Shown one piece after another: positions 1 through 7,330 of a stretch of 39,615 bases of DNA. Position 1 is the stretch's first letter. The number at the start of each line of letters is the position of its first letter. The notes below the pieces were generated by a model, which worked only from the letters and a program-made list of their open reading frames with translations, did no database searches and was not told where the DNA came from. Source of the stretch: Parvibaculum sp040882025 (GTDB lineage: Bacteria > Pseudomonadota > Alphaproteobacteria > Parvibaculales > Parvibaculaceae); the NCBI RefSeq assembly GCF_040882025.1, contig NZ_JBBECC010000037.1, positions 1-39,615 on the forward strand, in the 5' to 3' direction. Position numbers and translations under genes: made by a program.

Positions 1-2
1 GC

Positions 3-2108
3 GAAATCTCCGAAGAGGAAGTCGACAAGTATCAGGCGGCGACCGATGGCTGGCCCGCCGCGCTTCAATGCATCCGCCTCTCGATGCGCGGCCACAAGGG
101 CCGGGCGCGGGCGCTGCCGAGTTCGGGCGTCACCCCCGACCTGATCGATTTTCTCGCCACCGACGTCTTTGAAAATCTCTCCGCCGGCATGCAGACGGCA
201 CTGCTGGAAGCCTGCATGCCCGAGCGCATTTGCGCCGACCTGCTGGAACACATGTCCGGCCGCTGCGACGGCGAAAATCTGCTGAACGAGATCGAGCATT
301 CGGGCCTCTTCCTGACGCCCGTCGACATGGAGCGCAACTGGTTCCGCTTTCACACGGTCTTCCGCCAGGTATTGCTGACCCGCCTCCGGCGCGAACTGAC
401 GGAAGCGGAAGTGCTGCAGCGGCACAAGAAGATCGCCGAATGGTATGCGGTGCACGGCTTCAGCGAAGAGGCGATCCTTCACCATCTCGAAGCGGCCGAC
501 GACGAAGCGGCGGCCGCCATTCTCGACACCATCATCGAACGTCTCGTGACCGAGGAACGGCTCGACCTGATCGTGCGCTATGTCGACCGCCTCTCGCCGG
601 CCGTCATCCAGAAATACGAGGACATCCTCAACGCCGCCGTCATCGCCTATGGCTTCCGCCGCGAATTCGCCAAGGCCAATCGCATCGTCGACCTGCGCCG
701 CGCGGCGCTCGAGCGCGAAAATGCGTCCGATGAAAAATGGGGTGTCCACCACTACACGCGCATTTTCACGACCGCCGGGCAGGACCAGGTCGTGGAGATC
801 GGCCGCACCGCGCAGGAAACCCTCGACAAGCTCGCCGGCCGCCCCGGCCTCGAATATGCGGTGGCGCTCAACGCGCGGGCCTGGTGGCTCTACCTCAACG
901 GCAAGTTCGAGGAAGCGCGCGAGGCGCTGGCGCAGGCGCGCGCGCTTCACGACGAGGCGCACAATCTTTTCGGCCTGTCCTATTGCGAATGGATCTACGC
1001 CAATGTGTTGAGTTCGCAAGGCCACAACGACGAAGCGCTGAGAAGCCTGAAGCTCGCCCAGATCCACAACGAGGAATGTGCAACCGTCAGCGTGACGGCG
1101 GGATCGGTCATCGCGGCCTGCCTCGCGGAAGTCCTTTACGAGAAAAACAGCGTCGCCGAAGCCGAAATGCTGCTTCACGACAATCTGGCGCTTCTCGAAC
1201 AGCAGGCGATCGTCGAACCGCTGGCGCTTGCCTTCCTGACCATGGCGCGCATCGCGATGCTGCGTGGCGAGGAGCGCGAGGCCGAGGAAGTGCTCGACCG
1301 GATGATGTATCTCGGCCACCGCTACAATCTGCGCCGCCTCGTCATCTATGCGAAGGCCGAGCTGGTGCGCCAGGCGACGCTGGCCGGCGATCTCGACAAG
1401 GCGCGTTCGCGCTTTGCCGGCATGGGTCATGTTGATGCCGATGGCGAGGACGACCTCATCTACTATGCCGGCGAAACCGAAGCCCAGACGATCACCGAAG
1501 CGCGCCTGCTGATCCTTGCCGGCCGCCATGCCGACGCCCGCGCCCTGTTGCAGCCGGCAGCCCGCAAGGCGCGCGCGCAGCGCCGCCAGCGCCGTTTCAT
1601 GAAACTCAATCTGCTGCTGGCGATTTCGCTGAATGTCGAGGGCCAGGTCAGTGCCGCCCGCCGCGCCCTCATCGAGGCGCTGCAGATCGGCGCCCCCGAC
1701 CAGTTCATTCGTCTGGTACTCGATGAAGGCCCGCAAGCCGTCCGCCTGTTGCAGGAAGCGCGGCAGGCCCTGCCGAAGTTTCCCGATCTGCCGCAAAAGG
1801 ATCGTGTCTCGGCCTATCTCGACCGCCTGCTCGGCGAGGCCGGCGAATACGCACCGGTCCTTTCCGGCGAACAGGCATTCGATGACGACGATGCGCCGTC
1901 GGCCCATCTCTTCGAGGCGCTGACCGAGCGCGAGCGCGAAATCCTGCGCCTCGTCTCCAACGGCTTCTCCAACAAGGCGCTCGCCGACCGCCTCTCGCTC
2001 TCCACCAACACCGTCAAATGGCACCTGCGCAACATTTTCGAAAAGCTGCAGATCGGCAACCGCATGCAAGCCGTCTCCGTCGCCCGCCATTTCGGGTTGA
2101 TCGAGTAG
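3..2108 (+). CDS. MalT-type LuxR-family transcriptional regulator, 5'-truncated by the window edge
   Basis: The reading frame is open from the first bases of the window, so the start lies upstream and only about 700 C-terminal codons are seen. The first visible residues (an EEEVDKY…GWPAALQ stretch before the first in-frame ATG at 84) match the end of the STAND ATPase region of MalT-like regulators. The middle is an alpha-helical TPR-like sensor domain. The last ~62 residues are a LuxR-type helix-turn-helix, beginning LTEREREILRLVSNG and containing STNTVKWHLRNIFEKL. Family members (about 900 aa) are ATP- and ligand-dependent activators. It lies upstream of and co-directional with the ketone carboxylase operon, so it is a plausible activator of it, although a repeat and a scaffold joint separate them. 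The Walker motifs and the inducer cannot be judged here. Confidence 0.9.
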   Translation, partial: EISEEEVDKYQAATDGWPAALQCIRLSMRGHKGRARALPSSGVTPDLIDFLATDVFENLSAGMQTALLEACMPERICADLLEHMSGRCDGENLLNEIEHSGLFLTPVDMERNWFRFHTVFRQVLLTRLRRELTEAEVLQRHKKIAEWYAVHGFSEEAILHHLEAADDEAAAAILDTIIERLVTEERLDLIVRYVDRLSPAVIQKYEDILNAAVIAYGFRREFAKANRIVDLRRAALERENASDEKWGVHHYTRIFTTAGQDQVVEIGRTAQETLDKLAGRPGLEYAVALNARAWWLYLNGKFEEAREALAQARALHDEAHNLFGLSYCEWIYANVLSSQGHNDEALRSLKLAQIHNEECATVSVTAGSVIAACLAEVLYEKNSVAEAEMLLHDNLALLEQQAIVEPLALAFLTMARIAMLRGEEREAEEVLDRMMYLGHRYNLRRLVIYAKAELVRQATLAGDLDKARSRFAGMGHVDADGEDDLIYYAGETEAQTITEARLLILAGRHADARALLQPAARKARAQRRQRRFMKLNLLLAISLNVEGQVSAARRALIEALQIGAPDQFIRLVLDEGPQAVRLLQEARQALPKFPDLPQKDRVSAYLDRLLGEAGEYAPVLSGEQAFDDDDAPSAHLFEALTEREREILRLVSNGFSNKALADRLSLSTNTVKWHLRNIFEKLQIGNRMQAVSVARHFGLIE

Positions 2109-2154
2109 CGCCGGACCCCAATGGACTGACTTCCCACCTCCTCATCCCCAAATT

Positions 2155-2386
2155 CGTCTTTGCCGGGCTTGACCCGGCAACCCAGAAGCCGCGCGNNNNN
2201 NNNNNCGCTTCGCGCGGCGTCTCTCTTCGCAAAAACTGCGGCAGCTCGTCAAACAAGTCGCGTACGGCCCAGGTTTGGCACGTAGCATCGAGCGGGAGCA
2301 ATGCGCCCGCGGCAAGCAGTTCTTGTGAAGAGACGCGGCGCTTGCCGCTTCTGGATTGCCGCGCGCCTTCGAGGCTCGCAATGACG
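2155..2386. repeat. Palindromic MITE/REP-like repeat element with nested inverted repeats
   Basis: The ends are imperfect inverted repeats. The left end (CGTC… CCAGAAGCCGCGCG, 2155-2195) matches the reverse complement of the right end (CTTCTGGATTGCCGCGCG… GACG, 2349-2386). Inside lie two further arms of about 25 bases, 2214-2238 and 2317-2341, that are inverted copies with a few mismatches and an indel. The left end also has its own perfect 8-bp hairpin, TTGCCGGG/CCCGGCAA, at 2160-2180. No transposase is present. The structure fits a non-autonomous dispersed repeat. Other copies cannot be counted from this window. Confidence 0.6.
2196..2205. other. Assembly gap (10 N)
   Basis: Ten consecutive undetermined bases form a fixed-size scaffold placeholder inside the left half of the palindromic repeat. 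The true length here is unknown, so the distance and even the adjacency between the regulator and the carboxylase operon rest on scaffolding. Confidence 0.98.
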
Positions 2387-2576
2387 GCTCATTCTTTGAG
2401 TTCCTGCAGCCCCCCATCGTCGCGCCCAACCCGACATATGCCACCCCCAAAAATCGCCCCCTCACTTCCATCCTTTCGGGTGGGGAAGAGCCATCCATCG
2501 CGGCGATACCCTGCATGCATAAACGGCGACCGTTCCCTTCCGGGCGGACCGTCGGACAGGACGAGGGGGAAAACGC

Positions 2577-4475
2577 GTGGGGCTTCTGGTAAGCATCGAC
2601 AATGGCGGCACGCTGACGGATGTTTGCGCCACCGACGGCGTTTCGACGATCCACGCCAAGACGCTGACCACGCCGCACGATCTCACCGAATGTTTCGTCA
2701 AATGCCTCGAGGCCCTGTCGGAAAAGATCGATGGCGAGATCGACCTTCCGAAGCTGGTGGGATCGATCGACTACATTCGTTACTCGACGACGCAGGGCAC
2801 CAACGCCATCGTCCAGCGCAAGGGGCCGCGCATCGGCCTCCTGACCGATGACGAGGCGCTGCTCTCGGCCGCGATGAACGCGGCGCCAGGCCTTTTTGAA
2901 TCCTTCGTCGCCGACCGCGTTCGCATCGTCGCGCCGGCCGCCGCGGCGGAAACGGCAAAGGGGGCCACCGGCGAACTCGTCATGGCGGTCTCGAAACTGG
3001 TCTCGGCGGGCGCCGGCCGCGTCGTCGTCGCCTTGTCGGGCGCCGATGCGGGCGAGCGCGAAAAAACCGCCAAGCGCATCCTCTATCGCGCTTTCCCGCG
3101 TCACCTGCTGGGCGCTGTGCCGCTCCTCTTCTCGACCGAGTTGACGAAGATCGGCGCGCCCGAACAGCGCGTCTGGGCGAGCCTCATCAATGCCTTCCTG
3201 CATCCGGCGATGGAGAAATTTCTCTACAACGCCGAAAACAAGCTGCGCGAACACCGCGCGCGCAAGCCGCTGCTGATCTTCCGCAACGATGGCAACTCGA
3301 CCCGTGTTGCGCGAACCGTTGCGATCAAGACCTACTCGTCCGGCCCCCAGGGCGGCGTCGTCGGCGCGGAAGTGCTGCTGAAGCATTACGGCATCCCGGC
3401 CGCGGTCTCGATGGATATCGGCGGCACCACCACCGACATCGCGATGTTTGAAAATGCCGGGGTCCGCGTCGCGGACACGGGCCATATCGAAGGTGCGCCG
3501 GTCGCGATCCCGCTTTCCGAGATCGACAGCATCGGCGCCGGCGGCGGTTCGATCCTGCGCGTCGAGGGCGGCAAGGTGCTGGTCGGTCCCGAAAGCGTCG
3601 GCTCGGCGCCGGGGCCGGCCTGCTTCGCGCGCGGCGGCACCATGGCGACCATGACCGACGCCTTCCTGGCGATGGGCGTTCTCGATCCGCACTCCTATTT
3701 CGGCGGCCGCATGCCCCTCGACCGCGAACGCGCCGAGCGCGCCATCATGGCTCATGTCGGCGAACCGCTCGGTCTCGCGCTCCCCGACGCGATTGATGCC
3801 ATGGCCGACGCCTATCATGCGAAAATTGCCGGGACCTTGAGCGCCTGGGCCGCCGCCAACAGGGACGGCATGTTGCTCGCCTTTGGCGGCGCCGGTCCGA
3901 TGAGCGCCTGCGGCGTCGCCGAGAAGGCCGGTCTGTCGATGGCTCTGATCCCGAAATTCGCCGCCGTCTTCAGCGCCTATGGCATTTCCTTCAGCGACAT
4001 CGAGCACAGCTACATGGCCGAGCTGTCGCGCGCCGGCGACGACGCGCTGGGCCGCGCCCGCTCCGACCTTGCCGAGCAAGGCCGACGCGGCATGCTGGCC
4101 GAGGGCTTCGCGCTTTCCGAATGCACGATCGACTACACGCTGCTGACGAAGAACGGTTCGGGCTATGTCCGCTCGCATCTGAACGGTCCGCTCGACGGCG
4201 TCAACGCCGAAGCCTGGATGGAACTCCGCGTCAAGAAGCCGATCGACCGGATCCCGCTCGCCGGGACCGGCTTCGACGAGAAGCGCGAGGCGGAACCCGA
4301 AGGCGCCCGCGAAACCCGCGGCGCGGCATTGCCGCTCTTCCGTCTCGAAACGCTGGCGCCCGGTGATTGGTTCGAAGGTCCCTGCCTCGTCGAGGAAGCC
4401 TTCTTCACGGCCCATGTAAAGCCCGGCTGGCGCTTTGTCGTCAGCGGCAACGGCGACCTGCTCTTGCGTCGCTGA
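2577..4475 (+). CDS. apcA: Hydantoinase/oxoprolinase (HyuA) family subunit, acetophenone-carboxylase-like ApcA
   Basis: This 632-aa cytoplasmic protein starts at GTG 2577, eight or so bases after an AGGGGGA ribosome site. It has the two ASKHA-type nucleotide-binding signatures of the HyuA family: DNGGTLTD at residues 8-15 (usually DxGGTFTD) and MDIGGTTTDIAMF from residue 279, followed by GAGGGSI near 320. In acetone and acetophenone carboxylases such subunits use ATP to phosphorylate substrate and bicarbonate. It is the first of five tightly ordered genes whose sizes (632, 131, 711, 750, 251 aa) follow the apcABCDE order of denitrifying acetophenone degraders. Acetone carboxylase has only one HyuA-type subunit, whereas this operon has two. 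That favours an aryl-ketone-type enzyme, but the actual ketone is not known. Confidence 0.78.
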   Translation: MGLLVSIDNGGTLTDVCATDGVSTIHAKTLTTPHDLTECFVKCLEALSEKIDGEIDLPKLVGSIDYIRYSTTQGTNAIVQRKGPRIGLLTDDEALLSAAMNAAPGLFESFVADRVRIVAPAAAAETAKGATGELVMAVSKLVSAGAGRVVVALSGADAGEREKTAKRILYRAFPRHLLGAVPLLFSTELTKIGAPEQRVWASLINAFLHPAMEKFLYNAENKLREHRARKPLLIFRNDGNSTRVARTVAIKTYSSGPQGGVVGAEVLLKHYGIPAAVSMDIGGTTTDIAMFENAGVRVADTGHIEGAPVAIPLSEIDSIGAGGGSILRVEGGKVLVGPESVGSAPGPACFARGGTMATMTDAFLAMGVLDPHSYFGGRMPLDRERAERAIMAHVGEPLGLALPDAIDAMADAYHAKIAGTLSAWAAANRDGMLLAFGGAGPMSACGVAEKAGLSMALIPKFAAVFSAYGISFSDIEHSYMAELSRAGDDALGRARSDLAEQGRRGMLAEGFALSECTIDYTLLTKNGSGYVRSHLNGPLDGVNAEAWMELRVKKPIDRIPLAGTGFDEKREAEPEGARETRGAALPLFRLETLAPGDWFEGPCLVEEAFFTAHVKPGWRFVVSGNGDLLLRR

Positions 4476-4526
4476 ACCGGCCATCCGCTTCGTTTGCAAG
4501 CGCGGTCGGACGATAGGGAGGAATGA

Positions 4527-4922
4527 ATGAAAGTCTTTTTCACGGCGATGCTGACGATCGATCTCGACCGCGAAACCTGGGAATGTGCCGGTTGCGGCCA
4601 CGAGATTGGCCCGGCCCGCGACAACTACAAGAAGGGCCTGCTGGTGCGCGAACGCGCGCCGGAGGAAATTCACGCGCCCATCCTCGACACCGCGCATTAC
4701 GAATTCACCTTCGCGCCCGACGGCGACTGGTGCCGCATCCTCGAATATTGCTGCCCGGATTGCGGCCGTCTCGCCGAGGTCGAATATCTGCCGCCGGGCC
4801 ACCCGCCGGCCCACGACATCGAGATCGACATCGACGCCCTGAAGGCACAATGGGCGACGCGCGAACCGCTGACCGGGCCGGTGCTCGGACCGGAATTCGT
4901 CGCGCCCACCCATTCGCACTGA
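4527..4922 (+). CDS. apcB: Small zinc-ribbon subunit of ketone carboxylase (AcxC/ApcB-like)
   Basis: This 131-aa acidic protein follows a good ribosome site (GGGAGGA, about 4516-4522). It has two CxxC pairs, C20/C23 (CAGCGHE) and C76/C79 (CCPDCGR, with an extra C75), plus C69, which suggests a structural metal site. Between them lies the family-like stretch DNYKKGLLVRERAPEEIH. The small gamma subunit of acetone carboxylase and the ~15-kDa subunit of acetophenone carboxylase have this Cys arrangement and position in the operon. It sits 51 bases after apcA and 16 before apcC, consistent with co-translation. It is likely an essential core subunit. Metal identity (zinc or manganese) is not visible from sequence. 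Confidence 0.78.
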   Translation: MKVFFTAMLTIDLDRETWECAGCGHEIGPARDNYKKGLLVRERAPEEIHAPILDTAHYEFTFAPDGDWCRILEYCCPDCGRLAEVEYLPPGHPPAHDIEIDIDALKAQWATREPLTGPVLGPEFVAPTHSH

Positions 4923-4938
4923 ACCCGGAGACCCGCAC

Positions 4939-7074
4939 ATGCGCCGCGTATCTGTCGACATCGGCGGAACTTTCACCGACTGCTCGCTCGTCTGGGACGA
5001 GCACTATGTCGAAGCGAAATCGCTGACCACGCATCAGAATCTGGCGCTCGGTTTCAACGCCTCGCTGAAAATCGCCTATGAACAACTGGGCCTGACGCTT
5101 GAAGAGGTAATGCGCGAGGTCGACAGCGTTCGTTATGCGACGACGCTGGGCACCAATGCGCTGATTGAACGTCGCGGCCCCCGCGTCGGCCTGCTGGTGA
5201 CGGCGGGCTTCGAGGCGATGGTGCCCCTGAGCCGCGGCCGCGGCTACGGCGAAGGCCTGCCGGACCGCCAGCGCCGCGACCTGCCCATGGCGCAGCGCCC
5301 CGAACCGCTGGTGCCGATCCAGATGATCGTCGGCATTCGCGAGCGTGTCGCTGAAACCGGCGAAATCCTGATGTCGGTCGATGCCGAGGATGTGCGCACG
5401 CAGGTCCGCAAGCTGGTCGACAACGGCGTTCAGGCCTTCGTCGTTTCGCTGATCAATGCCGTGGTCGAGCCGGAACACGAGCTGCTGGTCGAGGAAATCA
5501 TCCGCGAGGAATTCCCCGAGCATCTGCTGGGTTCGGCTCCCATCGTGCTTTCGCATCAGGTCGGCGGCCGCAAGGGCGAATATGCGCGCACCTCCTCGGC
5601 CATCATCGACGCCTTCCTGCACAATGCGATGTATCACGGCCTCTCGATGCTGGAATTGAACCTGCGTGACAATGGCTATCAAAAGCCGATGCTGGTCATT
5701 CACAATTCGGGCGGCATGGCGCAGTTGAATTCGACCGACGCCCTGCAGACGATCCATTCGGGCCCGGTCGCCGGCATCAATGCCTCCGAACATCTCGCCG
5801 TCGAGGCCGATCTCGGCAATGTCGTCTGCACCGACATGGGCGGTACCTCTTTCGACATCGGTCTCGTCGTCAAGGGCGGCGTCAAATTCTACGATTTCAA
5901 CCCGGTCATCGGGCGCTGGCTGGTCAACATCCCGATGGTCCATCTGGTGACGCTGGGGGCGGGCGGGGGTTCCATCGCGCGCTACGACCGTTTGCGCCGC
6001 GCCGTCGCGGTCGGGCCGGAAAGCGCCGGCTCCGATCCTGGCCCCGCCTGCTACAATCGCGGCGGCCGCAACCCGACTGTCACCGACGCCGATCTGGCGC
6101 TGGGCTATCTGCTGGCCGACCGTTATGCCGACGGTTCGATCCCCCTGAACGAGCGCCGCGCCACGCGCGCGCTTGAAAAGGAAGTCGGCGAACCGATGGG
6201 CGTCGATGCCGTCGGCGCGGCGAAGCTGATCCGGCAGAAGATCGACAACGACATGGCGAACGGCATCGCGCAGGAATTGCGCGTCCGCGGCTACGAACCG
6301 CGTCATTTCACGATCCTGGCCTATGGCGGCAACGGCCCGCTTCACGCCTGCGGCATCGCCAATGTGCTTGGTGTCTCGCGCGTCATGGTGCCGCCTTTCA
6401 GCGCCATCTTCTCGGCCATCGGCGCCGGCAATATGGATCAGCTTCATTTCCACGAACGCTCGCTCTACCTCTCGCTCTACGATTCGAACACACGCAGGAT
6501 TTTCGAGGATTTCGATACCTTCAACGAGCTGGTCGAGGAGCTGGAGGAAAAGGGCAGGGACGATCTGCTGCGTCAGGGCGTCGACCCGGCCGCGATCCGG
6601 CATCGCCTCGAGCTCGATATGCGGTACGGCAATCAGCTCGCCCAGACCGCCGTCGTCGTTCCGAAGAACCGCCTCGAAACGGCCGACGACCTGATGGAAG
6701 TGCTGGCCATCTTCTCCAAGGACTATGGGCGCCGCTATGGCGAAGGCAGCCAGGCGCCCGAAGCCGGCATCCGCATCAACACGATCCGCGTTGCGACCTT
6801 CTCCAGCATGTCGACGCTGAAATTCAGCGACATCCTGCCGAAGGACGGTGAGATCGCGCCGGCCCCCGCCGCCGCGCAGCACAAGGAGTGCCACTTTGTC
6901 GGCCACGACGGCGCGATGAAGACGGCCTTTCACGACCTCGCCGATCTCGCTTTCGGCTCTGTCGTCGAAGGCCCCGCCGTCGTCATCTCGCCCTCGACGA
7001 CCTATCTCGTCGAACCCGCCTGGCGCCTGAAAATCGGCCGCCACGGCGCCGCCCTGTTCGAACGGCCGGAGTAG
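4939..7074 (+). CDS. apcC: Hydantoinase/oxoprolinase (HyuA) family subunit, acetone carboxylase beta / ApcC-like
   Basis: At 711 aa this is close to the usual ~715 aa of acetone carboxylase beta subunits. DIGGTFTDC at residues 7-15 and TDMGGTSFDIGLV from about 298 are the two nucleotide-binding loops, and GAGGGSIARYD follows. It is clearly more canonical than the first HyuA-type subunit, and the two are paralogues, not copies. The expected role is ATP-dependent activation of the ketone enolate and/or bicarbonate in a cytoplasmic heteromeric carboxylase. Its ATG at 4939 has a GGAG ribosome site 11 bases upstream. A 256-base spacer with palindromic repeats separates it from apcD, the only large gap in the operon. 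Confidence 0.82.
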   Translation: MRRVSVDIGGTFTDCSLVWDEHYVEAKSLTTHQNLALGFNASLKIAYEQLGLTLEEVMREVDSVRYATTLGTNALIERRGPRVGLLVTAGFEAMVPLSRGRGYGEGLPDRQRRDLPMAQRPEPLVPIQMIVGIRERVAETGEILMSVDAEDVRTQVRKLVDNGVQAFVVSLINAVVEPEHELLVEEIIREEFPEHLLGSAPIVLSHQVGGRKGEYARTSSAIIDAFLHNAMYHGLSMLELNLRDNGYQKPMLVIHNSGGMAQLNSTDALQTIHSGPVAGINASEHLAVEADLGNVVCTDMGGTSFDIGLVVKGGVKFYDFNPVIGRWLVNIPMVHLVTLGAGGGSIARYDRLRRAVAVGPESAGSDPGPACYNRGGRNPTVTDADLALGYLLADRYADGSIPLNERRATRALEKEVGEPMGVDAVGAAKLIRQKIDNDMANGIAQELRVRGYEPRHFTILAYGGNGPLHACGIANVLGVSRVMVPPFSAIFSAIGAGNMDQLHFHERSLYLSLYDSNTRRIFEDFDTFNELVEELEEKGRDDLLRQGVDPAAIRHRLELDMRYGNQLAQTAVVVPKNRLETADDLMEVLAIFSKDYGRRYGEGSQAPEAGIRINTIRVATFSSMSTLKFSDILPKDGEIAPAPAAAQHKECHFVGHDGAMKTAFHDLADLAFGSVVEGPAVVISPSTTYLVEPAWRLKIGRHGAALFERPE

Positions 7075-7115
7075 GGGGCGGTGATGAAAAATGCCCAACC
7101 CAAAATAGAAGTGTC

Positions 7116-7135
7116 ACCCCGGCGAAAGCCGGGGT
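7116..7135. repeat. Perfect 8-bp hairpin with GAAA tetraloop (REP-like)
   Basis: ACCCCGGC (7116-7123) and GCCGGGGT (7128-7135) are perfectly complementary around GAAA. No U-run follows, so it is not an intrinsic terminator. Such 'ACCCCGGCGAAAGCCGGGGT' units are common dispersed palindromes in alphaproteobacterial intergenic regions. Here it lies inside the transcript between apcC and apcD. Confidence 0.7.
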
Positions 7136-7191
7136 CCATGGGCCGTGCCGCTCCTGACACCGCCGGCGATATGAAACGCATATCCCCAAAT

Positions 7192-7282
7192 CGTCATGGC
7201 CCGCTTCATGCGGGCCATCCACGTCTTTCTTTCGTCAGGAACGGCAAAGACGTGGATGGCCCGGACAAGCCGGGCCATGACG
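7192..7282. repeat. Paired inverted REP-like repeats with 37-bp arms
   Basis: The left arm 7192-7228 and right arm 7246-7282 are inverted copies. Thirty of 37 positions pair (CGTCATGGCCCG… and …CGGGCCATCCACGTCTTT), and the seven central bases differ. Each arm is itself a small hairpin (GGCCCG/CGGGCC), so the unit can fold as one long stem or two short ones. The 17-base centre is unpaired. It resembles the dispersed GGCC-centred palindromes of alphaproteobacteria. It lies in the spacer between apcC and apcD and could protect the upstream mRNA from 3' exonucleases or uncouple expression of the two halves of the operon. Confidence 0.75.
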
Positions 7283-7330
7283 GAATGAAGAACGTGAGTG
7301 CACGACCGCAACCGCTCCGGAGAAACGAAA

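Larger units (their letters stand above)
2109..2576. other. Intergenic region without a gene, filled largely by a palindromic repeat
   Basis: This 468-base stretch between the LuxR-type regulator and the carboxylase operon has no convincing coding sequence. The ORFs crossing it are read through the run of N. Most of it (2155-2386) is a dispersed-type palindromic element. The remaining ~190 bases before the GTG at 2577 must carry the operon promoter, but I see no clear -35/-10 or sigma-54 (-24/-12) match. A purine-rich AGGGGGA ribosome site lies at about 2563-2570. Confidence 0.6.

Noticed and set aside
2270..2295. Sigma-54 promoter suggested by TTTGGCAC before apcA
   Set aside because: The -12 element (TTGC at the right distance) is missing, and the bases lie inside the repeat element.
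2018..2851. 277-aa plus-strand frame across the intergenic repeat
   Set aside because: It is translated through the N run and the palindromic repeat and overlaps the ends of two real genes.
2142..4976. 944-aa minus-strand open frame opposite apcA and apcB
   Set aside because: It is antisense to well-supported genes, crosses the run of N, and has the Arg/Ala/Gly/Asp-rich composition typical of mirror frames in GC-rich DNA.
4523..5026. 167-aa frame starting four bases before apcB
   Set aside because: The frame at 4527 gives the CxxC subunit with a proper ribosome site; this one is Arg/Pro-rich and overlaps apcC.
4705..7098. 797-aa minus-strand open frame opposite apcC
   Set aside because: It is a shadow of strong codon bias; the plus strand encodes a family-matching protein across the whole length.
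7116..7282. CRISPR-like array in the apcC–apcD spacer
   Set aside because: There are only inverted palindromic units, no regularly spaced direct repeats and no cas genes.
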